A DNA stretch of 56,426 nt. Origin: CAIMDX01 sp041652155. GTDB lineage: Bacteria; Patescibacteriota; Minisyncoccia; Minisyncoccales; JAQTVQ01. Made by a program: the position numbers and the translations under genes. Shown here piece after piece: positions 24,074 to 31,891 of this stretch. Location: positions 1-56,426 of the forward strand of contig JBAZHV010000002.1 of assembly GCA_041652155.1 (NCBI GenBank). Direction: 5' to 3'. Positions within the stretch are counted from its first letter, which is position 1. Each line of letters opens with the position of its first letter. Below the pieces are notes generated by a model. The model saw only the letters and a list, made by a program, of their open reading frames with translations. It was not told where the DNA came from and searched no databases.

Positions 24074-25474
24074 ATGACTAAAAAATTACGTACGATCCTT
24101 TTCTCCGTCCTATCGGTCATCTTTATCATAGTTGCCGCCAGCGCCATCTTTTACGCGCAAGGGTACCGTTTTGACGCAAAATCCTTGAAGTTCATGAAAA
24201 CCGGAGCGATCTTCATCAAGGTTTCTCCATCGAACGCCAAAATAACGCTGGACCAAAAACCGATGGGACGGACGCAAATAATATCGGATTACCTGTTCAT
24301 CCAAAGCCTTGTCCCCAAAGAATACGTCATAAAAGCGGAAAAAGAAGGATACCTGCCATGGACCAAAACATTGGCGGTCAAAGCGATGGAAGTTTCCGAA
24401 GCCAGGAATGTGGTCCTTTTCCCGGAAAATATAAATTTTCCGAACGCCAGGAACGGATTGGAAAAAATGCAATATTTGGGAGGAGACAGAGCCGTCCTGA
24501 CCTACGCCGGGTCGGACAGCCCTTTTAAATTATCCGTTTACGATCTCTCCAGCGGCCAGGAAACCGATCTCTCTCCTGCCAATTCTTTGCTGGAAAATTA
24601 TGATCTGTCCGGCCTGAAGATACTCGACCCTCAAAATCTGCTTTTGATCCTTCAAAACAAAAAAACAGAAAAAACAGAATACTTTTTAGCCGGGACGGAT
24701 TCGTCCCAAGAGGCTCCGCAAAAAATTAGCTTTTTAACCAAAAACTCTAAAAATGCCATGCTGATCGATTCTTTCGGGGAGAGATCTTTGCTCTGGCAGG
24801 AAAAAAAATGGATATTTAAAAAAACCTTGGGATCAAGCGAACCCGCCTTCCGTTTTTTTGACGAAGAAACGGCCGCTTTCGCCTTGTCCGGAAATTATTT
24901 CTATTTCCTGACCGAAAAAGGCCGTCTTTTGGAAATGGACAAAAATAAGAACTTCCCGGAGCGGGAACTGGCAAAAAATGCTCCCTTCGAACTCTTGGGA
25001 GCGGAAAACGGGCAGGACTGCGAACTGTTAATTTTCGGAGACGAAATAATGCTAAAAGGCGAAGGAAACCTTTATCTGCTGGACCGGACGAAAAACGAAT
25101 TCAAAAAAATATTCGAGGGAGTCAAAAATATAGAACTTTCTCCGGCCAAAGACAAGATTCTTTGCCAATTGCAAAAAGAATTATGGGTCATCCTTCTTAG
25201 CGACATAGACGTTCCGTTCAAAGAAAAAAAGGGCGCGGAACTTTTCATTTCCAGGTTCAGCCAGGAAATCCAGGATGCCGGCTGGATCGCGAACGATTAT
25301 TTCGCTTTTTCCGTATCCAACCAGATAAAAATAAGCGAGATAGACAACCGTTCCCAGCCGAACATTTACGACATATCAAAATTCAACGATCCCAAGCTGC
25401 TGTTCGGCCAAAAAGCGAAAAAACTGTATATCTTAAGCGACGGTTCTCTGTTCGCGTCGGACAAATTGTTCTAA
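24074..25474 (+). CDS. Membrane-anchored PEGA-domain protein with a propeller-like C-terminal part
   Basis: This 466-aa protein starts MTKKLRTILF with one membrane helix at about residues 7-28. A PEGA domain follows (about 43-115: GAIFIKVSPSNAKI...KEGYLPWTK), and the long repetitive beta-rich region (about 125-460) has recurring strand pairs such as FKLSVYDLSSGQ and LYILSDGSLF, which suggests a beta-propeller. It would face outward and may bind surface polymers. It is the only sizeable plus-strand gene between 13 kb and the window end, with its own promoter and terminator. The partner is unknown. Confidence 0.85.
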   Translation: MTKKLRTILFSVLSVIFIIVAASAIFYAQGYRFDAKSLKFMKTGAIFIKVSPSNAKITLDQKPMGRTQIISDYLFIQSLVPKEYVIKAEKEGYLPWTKTLAVKAMEVSEARNVVLFPENINFPNARNGLEKMQYLGGDRAVLTYAGSDSPFKLSVYDLSSGQETDLSPANSLLENYDLSGLKILDPQNLLLILQNKKTEKTEYFLAGTDSSQEAPQKISFLTKNSKNAMLIDSFGERSLLWQEKKWIFKKTLGSSEPAFRFFDEETAAFALSGNYFYFLTEKGRLLEMDKNKNFPERELAKNAPFELLGAENGQDCELLIFGDEIMLKGEGNLYLLDRTKNEFKKIFEGVKNIELSPAKDKILCQLQKELWVILLSDIDVPFKEKKGAELFISRFSQEIQDAGWIANDYFAFSVSNQIKISEIDNRSQPNIYDISKFNDPKLLFGQKAKKLYILSDGSLFASDKLF

Positions 25475-25496
25475 GCTCTTTCCCTGCTATCTAATC

Positions 25497-25532
25497 AAAA
25501 AACCTCATCGGTATCATCGATGAGGTTTTTTG
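25497..25532. terminator. Bidirectional terminator between the PEGA gene and the pilin
   Basis: An A-run, arms CCTCATCG (25503-25510) and CGATGAGG (25518-25525), and a T-run. It serves the plus-strand PEGA gene and the convergent minus-strand pilin. Confidence 0.93.
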
Positions 25533-25555
25533 ATCGAACATTTTTGTATTGTATT

Positions 25556-26401
25556 TTAACGCTTGGAATATTTTCCGATATCGGCCGAGTAATGATCTTT
25601 GATCGCCGCCGATCCCAACGCTTTATTGTAAATGCGGACAGTATCTATAAACCCTCTGAAGTAACAACCGTCGCTTCTCCTTCCGATCCAAACAGGGTTC
25701 GTAGAAGTGGCCACCGTCGAAATACTCCAAGCCTGCTTGAGCTGGCCGTTGATATAGGTTTTCAAAGTTCCCGAAGAGATGTCTCTGACAACGACCCACT
25801 GGGTCCAGGCCAGCGGAACTTCCCCTCCCGGAGCATTATATTTGTAAACGGCAGAGCCGTTATAAAACCTGTAGCCTTCTACTCCTGCGTCATCGGGCAG
25901 GTCCATTATCCACCCCGGCGAGTAAGTGGCGGCTATGGAATATCTACCGTTGGTCGCGATAGCGGTGTCCGGTTTGAACCAAGCTTCTATGGTAAAACTC
26001 TTGTCTCCTATCTCCAGACTGGGATCGGCGCCGCAATCAAGATATTGGGCTGAACCGCTATACTGCAAACATCCGCCTTCGATGCATTGCTCGCTGGCGG
26101 CCCAAGACGGAGCGTGGCCCGCGAGGTTGCAATTATTGGACCCCCAGGAATCTTTAGCAGTAACGCCGGAAGCGTCATCAGCCCCCCATTCGGCAATAAT
26201 GGAATACGACATTGAGGCCCTCATCGAGGTCGAAAAACTTTTAGCCTTGGCTATTCTTGCGCTGTCGGTAGCGCCGCCCAGGTTTACTACGATCAGTCCC
26301 GCCAAAATGCCAATGATGGCTACGACTACCAGAAGCTCTATAAGGGTAAAACCTTTGGCAAGTTCAAAATTCCGCCCCCTGAATTTTATTTGAGAGATCA
26401 T
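25556..26401 (-). CDS. Solitary type IV pilin-like LamG protein
   Basis: This 281-aa secreted protein has a long leader of about 17 residues ending AKG, then FTLIELLVVVAIIG with Glu5 after the cleavage site: a class III prepilin signal. The C-terminal two-thirds is a concanavalin/LamG-like domain (SFTIEAWFKPD, TQWVVVRD, LKTYINGQ, FIDTVRIYNKAL). It carries the NNC...C-x4-C cysteines of one array subtype. I start at 26401, where an extended -10 (TGGTAAAAT) lies 8 nt upstream. Unlike the tandem copies at 50-56 kb, it ends YSADIGKYSKR, without the coupling tail. Confidence 0.9.
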   Translation of the reverse strand: MISQIKFRGRNFELAKGFTLIELLVVVAIIGILAGLIVVNLGGATDSARIAKAKSFSTSMRASMSYSIIAEWGADDASGVTAKDSWGSNNCNLAGHAPSWAASEQCIEGGCLQYSGSAQYLDCGADPSLEIGDKSFTIEAWFKPDTAIATNGRYSIAATYSPGWIMDLPDDAGVEGYRFYNGSAVYKYNAPGGEVPLAWTQWVVVRDISSGTLKTYINGQLKQAWSISTVATSTNPVWIGRRSDGCYFRGFIDTVRIYNKALGSAAIKDHYSADIGKYSKR

Positions 26402-26409
26402 ATGTTTCC

Positions 26410-26418
26410 ATTTTACCA
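26410..26418 (-). promoter_or_regulatory. Extended -10 of the solitary pilin
   Basis: On the minus strand TGG-TAAAAT (26410-26418) ends 8 nt before the ATG. The -35 is poor (TTTATT), as is often tolerated with an extended -10. Confidence 0.5.
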
Positions 26419-26503
26419 AAACCAGCAAAAAAATAAACCGCGCCGAAAACTTCCTTTGTCGTAAAACAGATGAAGCCAGACGAACTGTACGCATTTAATA
26501 AAA

Positions 26504-26527
26504 CGCCTCGCACTTTCGTGCGAGGTG
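26504..26527 (-). terminator. Terminator of the basic protein gene
   Basis: A 10-bp stem (CGCCTCGCAC with GTGCGAGGTG) has a 4-nt loop and is followed on the minus strand by TTTTATT. It begins about 10 nt after the stop of the gene at 26538. Confidence 0.85.
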
Positions 26528-26537
26528 TTCAAAACCC

Positions 26538-27035
26538 TTAACGAGTTTTTTGGACCAGATGTCTTCTTCTGCTTTGATCGCATTTCATGATCCATCTGAA
26601 AACTTTTGAAGTTTTTTGTTTTTCTATCTTTTCAAGATCTGCTGCAACGTCTATGAACTCTGGAGGCAGGTCGCCGGCATTATAAGACATCTCTGCCAGC
26701 TGATCTGCTATCATTTTTCTGATCTCTTTCACTTCATTCAAAGTGAAAGGATTTAAATATTCCCCCAGCAATTGCGGCATTTCGTGAAAAGCTTCCAGAC
26801 GATATTCTCCACTCCTATCATATTTTCTTTTTACCAAAAGTACTGTTGTAAGATCTCCTGTTTCTTTAATTTTCTCAACTATCAATTTTGCCTTGGAAAT
26901 CCTACATTTATTCTTCCCGGAAGATCTGTTTCTCCTTCTTTTCGCGATCGCGCGCTTTACAATAGCCTCGACCTTTCTATTTTTGCGCTTCAAGGTCGCT
27001 TCGGCTACCATGTTCTTCTTTTTAGAAGTAGACAT
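26538..27035 (-). CDS. Very basic protein of unknown function
   Basis: This 165-aa soluble protein has an extremely Lys/Arg-rich N-terminal third (KKKNMVAEATLKRKNRK, then AIAKRRRNRSSGKNKC), a helical middle, and a C-terminus that is again basic (DQSRRRHLVQKTR). I recognise no family. The charge suggests nucleic-acid binding. It has its own promoter (27096-27124), a 5' leader of about 54 nt with two overlapping hairpins, and its own terminator, so it is a single-gene unit. Autoregulation through the leader is possible but unproven. Confidence 0.75.
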   Translation of the reverse strand: MSTSKKKNMVAEATLKRKNRKVEAIVKRAIAKRRRNRSSGKNKCRISKAKLIVEKIKETGDLTTVLLVKRKYDRSGEYRLEAFHEMPQLLGEYLNPFTLNEVKEIRKMIADQLAEMSYNAGDLPPEFIDVAADLEKIEKQKTSKVFRWIMKCDQSRRRHLVQKTR

Positions 27036-27054
27036 ATTTTATTTAAAATTTATG

Positions 27055-27082
27055 TACAGAGGACGACACCCTCTGTTGTAAA
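27055..27082 (-). promoter_or_regulatory. Overlapping leader hairpins before the basic protein gene
   Basis: On the minus strand CTGTT-TTAC-AACAG and ACAGAGG...CCTCTGT share the bases AACAG, so only one can form at a time. They lie between the promoter and the ATG at 27035 and could work as an attenuator or protein-binding switch. Confidence 0.35.
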
Positions 27083-27095
27083 ACAGCTTTCTCTC

Positions 27096-27124
27096 CTTAT
27101 AGATTGACCGGCGCTCTTTGTCAA
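27096..27124 (-). promoter_or_regulatory. Promoter of the basic protein gene
   Basis: On the minus strand TTGACA (27119-27124), a 17-bp spacer and TATAAG (27096-27101). Confidence 0.8.
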
Positions 27125-27221
27125 ATCCGCCCCGCGATCCATCGAGAAATATTTTATACGAGCCAGCCCCGTGGATCAAAAACTACCTAGGTGACACCTA
27201 GATAATTTTTAATAGTAATAA

Positions 27222-27252
27222 AAAGTGGGCAAGGTGTCACCTTGCCCACTTT
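27222..27252. repeat. 31-bp palindrome, copy 2
   Basis: Identical over 31 bp to 13138-13168: 15-nt arms around one T, with core GGTGTCACC. Here it stands alone between a promoter and a terminator region rather than directly after a gene. Confidence 0.85.
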
Positions 27253-27356
27253 GCTTGCCCGTTTTACGCGATCGACGGGGTTCTTACGGGTCTTACGGGT
27301 CGGACCCGTATGACGGGTCCGACCCAGGTAAATTCCTGCGCGGGCCGCACTTCAAC

Positions 27357-27384
27357 AAAAAGCGCACCGAGGGGTGCGCTTTTT
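27357..27384. terminator. Terminator of the ribosomal protein operon
   Basis: AAAAAGCGCACC, a 4-nt loop, and GGTGCGCTTTTT. It lies 18 nt after the rpsI stop on the minus strand. Confidence 0.93.
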
Positions 27385-27401
27385 GCGATAGATGTTCGAT
27401 T

Positions 27402-28025
27402 TTAACGTTTGCTGAATTGCGGTGCTTTGCGGGCTCCTTTCAATCCCGGTTTCTTTCTTTCTTTTCTTCTGGAATCTCTGGTCAAGAATCCGGCCTTCTT
27501 CAATCTCTTCCTGTAGTCGATGCTGAAGTTGATCAAAGCTCTGGCAACGGCCAATCTGATGGCTTCGGCCTGAGAAGACAATCCTCCCCCTCTGACCCTT
27601 ACCATCACTCTGAACCTTTCCAGCGACTTCATTTTATTGAGAGAAGCTGTCGCTTTCTGCTGAAGATCGTATATCTGAAAATACTGTTTGTAATCTTTAT
27701 CATTGACGATAAATTCTTTGGCTCCGCGGGTAAAAAGCAACGCGCGGGCGGAAGAGGTCTTTCTGCGGCCAACTCCGGCGAAAAATTTAGCTGTTTTGTC
27801 GGTAGGCTCGGGAGCGATCTCCTCTCCGTCGATGATGACCGGGGCGTTCGACAGCTCGGTAGATTCGATCTCGGGAGTCTCTTCTTTGGCCTCCTCAACC
27901 ACCACTTCAACTTCGACCTCAACTTCCTCAACGATCTCCGGTTTCTTGGCGATCTTTTTCACAGCTTCTTCTTTTTTGGCTGGAGCTTTCTTTTTGGTTG
28001 TTGTTTCTTTTGTTTTTGTTGGCAT
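27402..28025 (-). CDS. rpsI: Ribosomal protein S9 with a long N-terminal extension
   Basis: The last 130 or so residues of this 207-aa protein are a full S9: FFAGVGRRKTSSARA, then VRVRGGGLSSQAEAIRLAVARAL, then the terminal PGLKGARKAPQFSKR tail that reaches the P-site tRNA. The first 75 or so residues are an added low-complexity segment, Lys/Thr-rich and then Glu/Val-rich (EEVEVEVEVVVEEAKEE). Extended ribosomal proteins of this kind are also seen here in S11. It is the last gene of the operon, right after rplM. Confidence 0.96.
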   Translation of the reverse strand: MPTKTKETTTKKKAPAKKEEAVKKIAKKPEIVEEVEVEVEVVVEEAKEETPEIESTELSNAPVIIDGEEIAPEPTDKTAKFFAGVGRRKTSSARALLFTRGAKEFIVNDKDYKQYFQIYDLQQKATASLNKMKSLERFRVMVRVRGGGLSSQAEAIRLAVARALINFSIDYRKRLKKAGFLTRDSRRKERKKPGLKGARKAPQFSKR

Positions 28026-28038
28026 ATTGATCGCAAGA

Positions 28039-28392
28039 TTATTGCTGGAATTTAAGTCTTTTTATCTGGATCGGTCTCAATTTATTCTTAGGCATCATTC
28101 CCGAAACAGCTCTTTTTAAAACCTCTCCAGGGTTTTTCTCAAAAACTTCCGAAACAGGCTGCTCTTTGTCGTTTCCCAAAAATCCGGTATGGATAAAATA
28201 CGTTTCTTTGGAAAGTTTGTTGCCGGTAAAAAGGATCCTCTTGGCATTTTTCACAACTACAAAATCGCCGCCGTCTTTGTTCGGAGCAAAATCCGGTTTT
28301 TGCTTCCCTCTCAGGTAGACAACTATTTCTGTTGCCAGCCTTCCAAGAGGCTTGTTGGCAGCGTCAATGATATGTGTTTGTCTTGCTTCCAT
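28039..28392 (-). CDS. rplM: Ribosomal protein L13
   Basis: This 117-aa protein is shorter than the usual 140 or so. It keeps the core HIIDAANKPLGRLATEIVVYLRGK, the NAKRILFTGNKLSKETYF block and the ending AVSGMMPKNKLRP. The pairing rplM-rpsI is the normal one. The short C-terminus is consistent with trimmed ribosomal proteins in reduced genomes. Confidence 0.96.
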   Translation of the reverse strand: MEARQTHIIDAANKPLGRLATEIVVYLRGKQKPDFAPNKDGGDFVVVKNAKRILFTGNKLSKETYFIHTGFLGNDKEQPVSEVFEKNPGEVLKRAVSGMMPKNKLRPIQIKRLKFQQ

Positions 28393-28409
28393 ATAATTTG
28401 ATACTTAAC

Positions 28410-28760
28410 TTATTTAACTAATTCAATTATGGCCATCTTGGCTCCATCTGTCTTTCTGGCTCCGAGCTTGGTAACGCGGGTATATCCGCCGGGGCGATCT
28501 TTGTACTGCGGCGCAATGTCTTTGACCAATTTGGAAACTGCTTTCGGGCAAAAAAATCTGGCTAGATAGCGGGTGGCGGCCAAATCTCCTTTTTTGGCTC
28601 TGGTGATCTTCTTCTCGACAAAACCGGCCAATTCTTTAGCCTTGGCTTCTCCCGTCTTGATCTTTTCTTTTAGGATCAAAGAAGTTGCCATTGTTCTGAA
28701 CATAGCCTCTCTCTGGTCTTTCTCTCTATGAAATTTTCTGCCTTTGATTAGATTGCGCAT
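28410..28760 (-). CDS. rplQ: Ribosomal protein L17
   Basis: This 116-aa large-subunit protein near the exit tunnel opens MRNLIKGRKFHREKDQREAM and has the LILKEKIKTGEAKAKEL core and the C-terminal GGYTRVTKLGARKTDGA. It follows rpoA, as in most bacteria. No Shine-Dalgarno is visible before the ATG. Confidence 0.97.
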   Translation of the reverse strand: MRNLIKGRKFHREKDQREAMFRTMATSLILKEKIKTGEAKAKELAGFVEKKITRAKKGDLAATRYLARFFCPKAVSKLVKDIAPQYKDRPGGYTRVTKLGARKTDGAKMAIIELVK

Positions 28761-28798
28761 CTTTCTTGTGATTTAATTAATAATATATAAGTTCAAAT

Positions 28799-29779
28799 TT
28801 ACAGCTTGAAGCCCAGATCCAATTTCTTTAAAGCTTTTCTGATCTCTTTCAATCCTTTCTCTCCCATGCCTTTCAAATTAGCCACTTCCTCTTCGTTCTT
28901 AGAAGTCAGGTCGGACACTTTAGATATCTTGTTCTCGGCCAAGACGTTCAATGTGCGGCTGGATATCTTCAATCCGCTCAGTTCTTTTTCGGAACCTTCG
29001 GCAGTTTCCTTAATTTTTGCTTCCGCCTTAGGGGCTTTTTCTTCTTTCACCTCTTCTTCTTGGACTTCCTCAACGGGAGCCTGAACTTTTATTTCCGGAT
29101 TCAAATTCTCTTTAAGGTACTGAAAACGGGACAGCAAAATGTCGAGAGCCTGGGAAAAAGCCGTCTCAGGATCTATTGTTCCGTCCGTCTCGATCTCCAA
29201 TTCAAGCTTGTCAAAATCGGTTCTGCCGCCGACGCGCATATTTTCCACTTTATAGTTGACGCTCTTGATAGGGGTGAAAATGGCATCCAAAGCGATGACC
29301 CCTATCTCCGGCTTTTTCTCCCTGATCGCATCTTGGGAAACATAGCCCACTCCTCTTTCTACCTGCAATTCCATTTCCAAAAATGTTTTTTTGTCATTGA
29401 TGGTGGCGATCAACATCTCGGGATTCATAAGTTCAACCTGTCCCGACAAAACCAGATCGGCTCCCGTCACCTCTTTTTCTCCCTGAACGCTTAAAGTGAC
29501 TTTCTGGGGCTCATCGGAAAAGCTCTTGAATCTTAGCATTTTCAATCTCATCAATATCTGCAAAACATCTTCCAACACTCCCGGTATGGTGGCAAATTCA
29601 TGCGGGACCCCTTTGATCCTTGCCTCGGTGGCGGCTGCCCCTTCCAAAGATGACAAAAGCACGCGCCTTAAGGCGTTTCCCAAGGTTATGCCGTATCCGG
29701 GCCACAAACCTTCCGTTTCGAAAGAAGCGGTGTTCTCATTGATCTTTTTTACCTTGAACGATTGAGGCAAAGGAATCAT
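28799..29779 (-). CDS. rpoA: RNA polymerase alpha subunit
   Basis: This 326-aa subunit nucleates RNA polymerase assembly. Its N-terminal domain (TLGNALRRVLLSSLEGAAA) and C-terminal DNA/activator-binding domain (LKISSRTLNVLAENKIS, then LKGMGEKGLKEIRKAL) are complete. They are joined by an unusually acidic linker (EEVQEEEVKEEKAPKAEAK). It lies in the standard order rpsD-rpoA-rplQ. Confidence 0.98.
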   Translation of the reverse strand: MIPLPQSFKVKKINENTASFETEGLWPGYGITLGNALRRVLLSSLEGAAATEARIKGVPHEFATIPGVLEDVLQILMRLKMLRFKSFSDEPQKVTLSVQGEKEVTGADLVLSGQVELMNPEMLIATINDKKTFLEMELQVERGVGYVSQDAIREKKPEIGVIALDAIFTPIKSVNYKVENMRVGGRTDFDKLELEIETDGTIDPETAFSQALDILLSRFQYLKENLNPEIKVQAPVEEVQEEEVKEEKAPKAEAKIKETAEGSEKELSGLKISSRTLNVLAENKISKVSDLTSKNEEEVANLKGMGEKGLKEIRKALKKLDLGFKL

Positions 29780-29848
29780 AATTTTTGGTTTATAACTATA
29801 TTAGTTTTTAACTCTTCTCTTACGCGGCTTATTTAGATTATTTGAAAG

Positions 29849-30472
29849 CTATCTGGAATAGTACTCGAAGACAGTAGTGATCTCGGCAGGCAATTGGGCA
29901 TCCTCCAAGGTTGGTTCTTTCTTAATAGCAACTTCCATTTTATCCTTATCCAATTCCAGCCAAGAGGGAGCATTGTATTTTTTCAAATTGACAGCCAAAT
30001 TTTTGAAAGCGCCGTCGGTAGCTTTGGCCACTGACAGTTTGTCTCCGATCTTCATACTGTAAGAAGGAATATCAACCGATTTTCCGTTGACCAAGAAATG
30101 TCCGTGGTTGACCAGCTGCCTGGCTTGGGATTTGGAAGCGGCAAAACCGGCTTTAAAAGCTACGTTGTCCATTCTTTTTTCCAATTTTTGGATAAGAACA
30201 TTAGTAACATCCTGCCCCGGTTTTCTGTGCTCCAATGTATCCTCAACGTAATTTCCGAATTGGTTACCGCTCAATTTATACCAGTTCTTCACTTTCTGTA
30301 ATTCATGAAGCTGCTTTCCGAATTCGGAAAGGGTCCTTCCTTTTCTTTTGGATTTTAATCCAGGAGCATAGGGCCTTTTGACCGCGGCGCATTTCGGAGT
30401 ATAGCAACGCTCGCCTTTCAAAAAAAGCTTTAAACCCAATCTTCTACAAATTTTGCATTTTAATTCTTGCAT
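29849..30472 (-). CDS. rpsD: Ribosomal protein S4, zinc-binding form
   Basis: This 207-aa primary 16S-binding protein has an S4 RNA-binding domain (QLVNHGHFLVNGKSVDIPSY). The N-terminus keeps four cysteines, CKIC then CYTPKC, which makes it the zinc-containing version. It is followed by rpoA. Confidence 0.97.
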   Translation of the reverse strand: MQELKCKICRRLGLKLFLKGERCYTPKCAAVKRPYAPGLKSKRKGRTLSEFGKQLHELQKVKNWYKLSGNQFGNYVEDTLEHRKPGQDVTNVLIQKLEKRMDNVAFKAGFAASKSQARQLVNHGHFLVNGKSVDIPSYSMKIGDKLSVAKATDGAFKNLAVNLKKYNAPSWLELDKDKMEVAIKKEPTLEDAQLPAEITTVFEYYSR

Positions 30473-30506
30473 AGGAATTGATCGATATAACTTGCTTGGT
30501 TAAATT

Positions 30507-30959
30507 CTATAATTTTCTTGGTTTTTTAGCGCGGCATCCGTTGTGCGGAACCGGAGTTTTGTCTATTATCGAAATGATGTCAAATCCCTGGTTGGAGATC
30601 GATCTCAAAGCCGATTCGCGGCCGGATCCGATCCCTTTAACATTCACTCCAATCCTCTTGATGCCGAGCTTGATGGCTACCTGGCCGACAGCTTCGGCTA
30701 CCTTTGAGGAAGCGAACGGGGTTGATTTCTTGGTGCCTTTGAATCCGATGGCGCCGGAGCTCTTCTGAGCCAAAACATTTCCAAAATTATCGGTCAAAAC
30801 GATGATAGTGTTGTTGTAGGAGCTGAAGATGCAAATCTTTCCTTCTTTGGCTGCCGGGATCTTGGCAACGACCTGCTCTTTTGCAACAGCCTTTTCAGCG
30901 GTTTCTTTTTCTTTTACGAGCTCCTCTGGAGCTGTTTGAATTATTCTTTTTTTACCCAT
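30507..30959 (-). CDS. rpsK: Ribosomal protein S11 with N-terminal extension
   Basis: The S11 core (GKICIFSSYNNTIIVLTD, then GTKKSTPFASSKVAEAVG, then the terminal TPVPHNGCRAKKPRKL) occupies the last 110 or so of 150 residues. About 35 extra residues at the start are charged (EELVKEKETAEKAVAKEQ). It lies between rpsM and rpsD. Confidence 0.97.
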   Translation of the reverse strand: MGKKRIIQTAPEELVKEKETAEKAVAKEQVVAKIPAAKEGKICIFSSYNNTIIVLTDNFGNVLAQKSSGAIGFKGTKKSTPFASSKVAEAVGQVAIKLGIKRIGVNVKGIGSGRESALRSISNQGFDIISIIDKTPVPHNGCRAKKPRKL

Positions 30960-31004
30960 AGGAATTTTTAATACAAATAAAATTAAACTATACCGCTAAA
31001 GACT

Positions 31005-31394
31005 TTATTTAGCGGATGGAGCGGCCTTTCTTCCCGAACCAACCGTCTTTCTCACGTTCCCTCTTACCGTGCGGCTGTTGATCCTGGTGGTTTGGCCTCT
31101 TACGGTCAATCCCTTGATATGGCGATATCCGCGATAGGAACCGATATCTTTCAGCCTCTTCACGCTCGTCATTAAGGTTCTTCTTAATTCTCCTTCGACT
31201 TTATGCCTTTTTTCGACAATATCTTTAAGGGCGGCTATCTCCTGCTGGTCCAAATCCTTGGCGATCTTGTTGGCCGGAATGTTAGCCTCGGCTAATATTT
31301 TTTTGCTCAAAACCCGGCCTATTCCGTAGATGTAGGTCAGGGCGATCTCTATTTGTTTGTTTTCTGGGAGATTGACTCCTGCAATACGTGCCAT
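31005..31394 (-). CDS. rpsM: Ribosomal protein S13
   Basis: This 129-aa head protein contacts 5S rRNA/L5 and tRNA. It has MARIAGVNLPENKQIEIALT at the start, the GIGRVLSKKIL helix-two-turn-helix and the conserved YRGYRHIKGLTVRGQTT block. It follows rpmJ in the classic order. Confidence 0.98.
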   Translation of the reverse strand: MARIAGVNLPENKQIEIALTYIYGIGRVLSKKILAEANIPANKIAKDLDQQEIAALKDIVEKRHKVEGELRRTLMTSVKRLKDIGSYRGYRHIKGLTVRGQTTRINSRTVRGNVRKTVGSGRKAAPSAK

Positions 31395-31421
31395 TTGTTT
31401 AGTTTGTTAATTAAATTAAAA

Positions 31422-31538
31422 TTACCCCTGTCTTTGTTTGTGCTTAGGGTTTTTCTTACAGATTACATAAACATATCCTTTTCTGCGGACAATTTTGCAA
31501 TCGTTGCAAATCTTTTTAACTGATGGTCTAACTTTCAC
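31422..31538 (-). CDS. rpmJ: Ribosomal protein L36, GTG start
   Basis: This 38-aa protein is read on the minus strand from GTG at 31536-31538: KVRPSVKKICNDCKIVRRKG, then YVYVICKKNPKHKQRQG. The zinc ligands C-x2-C...C...H of L36 are present. It lies between infA and rpsM as in most bacteria, and no ATG alternative exists. No Shine-Dalgarno is seen. Confidence 0.95.
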   Translation of the reverse strand: MKVRPSVKKICNDCKIVRRKGYVYVICKKNPKHKQRQG

Positions 31539-31550
31539 AAAATCAAAATC

Positions 31551-31604
31551 CCAATGGACAACTCGAAATTATCTTAAAGATAATTTTGAATTAATGGCCA
31601 TTGG
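31551..31604 (-). promoter_or_regulatory. Nested stem in the infA-rpmJ spacer
   Basis: CCAATGG (31551-31557) pairs with CCATTGG (31598-31604) around an inner 10-bp inverted repeat AAATTATCTT/AAGATAATTT (31566-31575, 31577-31586). There is no T-run. It may affect processing or translation of the downstream GTG-start rpmJ. Confidence 0.4.
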
Positions 31605-31614
31605 AACCTAATAA

Positions 31615-31839
31615 TCACCTTCCTCGGTAAGTTATTCTGCCCCTAGCTTTATCGTAAGGGGTTAGTTCCACTGTAACTTTATCTCCGGGGAGAATTTTAA
31701 TTCTATTAATTCTCAACCTGCCGGCTAAATGGGCAAAGACTAATGATTTGTCCTCGTTCAATTCTACCCTAAAAGTAGCATTTGGCAGACTCTCCACCAC
31801 AACTCCTTCTTTTCTGATTTTTTCTTCTTTTTTTTCCAT
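31615..31839 (-). CDS. infA: Translation initiation factor IF-1
   Basis: This 74-aa OB-fold protein binds the ribosomal A site during initiation. It has KEGVVVESLPNATFRVEL, the VFAHLAGRLRINRIKI core and the terminal GRITYRGR. It is the first gene of the ribosomal protein operon, preceded by a good promoter. Confidence 0.97.
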   Translation of the reverse strand: MEKKEEKIRKEGVVVESLPNATFRVELNEDKSLVFAHLAGRLRINRIKILPGDKVTVELTPYDKARGRITYRGR

Positions 31840-31857
31840 TAGTTCTAAAGCAAAAAT

Positions 31858-31886
31858 AGTTTAACAAAAAACCTAATTTTGGTCAA
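31858..31886 (-). promoter_or_regulatory. Promoter of the infA-rpsI operon
   Basis: On the minus strand TTGACC (31881-31886), a 17-bp spacer and TAAACT (31858-31863). The predicted leader before infA is about 12 nt and has no Shine-Dalgarno. Confidence 0.8.
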
Positions 31887-31891
31887 CCCCG

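Larger units (their letters stand above)
27036..27401. repeat. Gene-free palindrome-rich spacer
   Basis: No gene is seen. It holds hairpins at 27055-27082, a promoter at 27096-27124, a 15-bp palindrome CTAGGTG-A-CACCTAG at 27187-27201, the second copy of a 31-bp palindrome at 27222-27252, a 13-bp perfect stem (GGGTCGGACCCGT, 3-nt loop, complement) at 27297-27325, and the rpsI operon terminator at 27357-27384. Three of these share a GGT-N3-ACC core. Confidence 0.7.
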
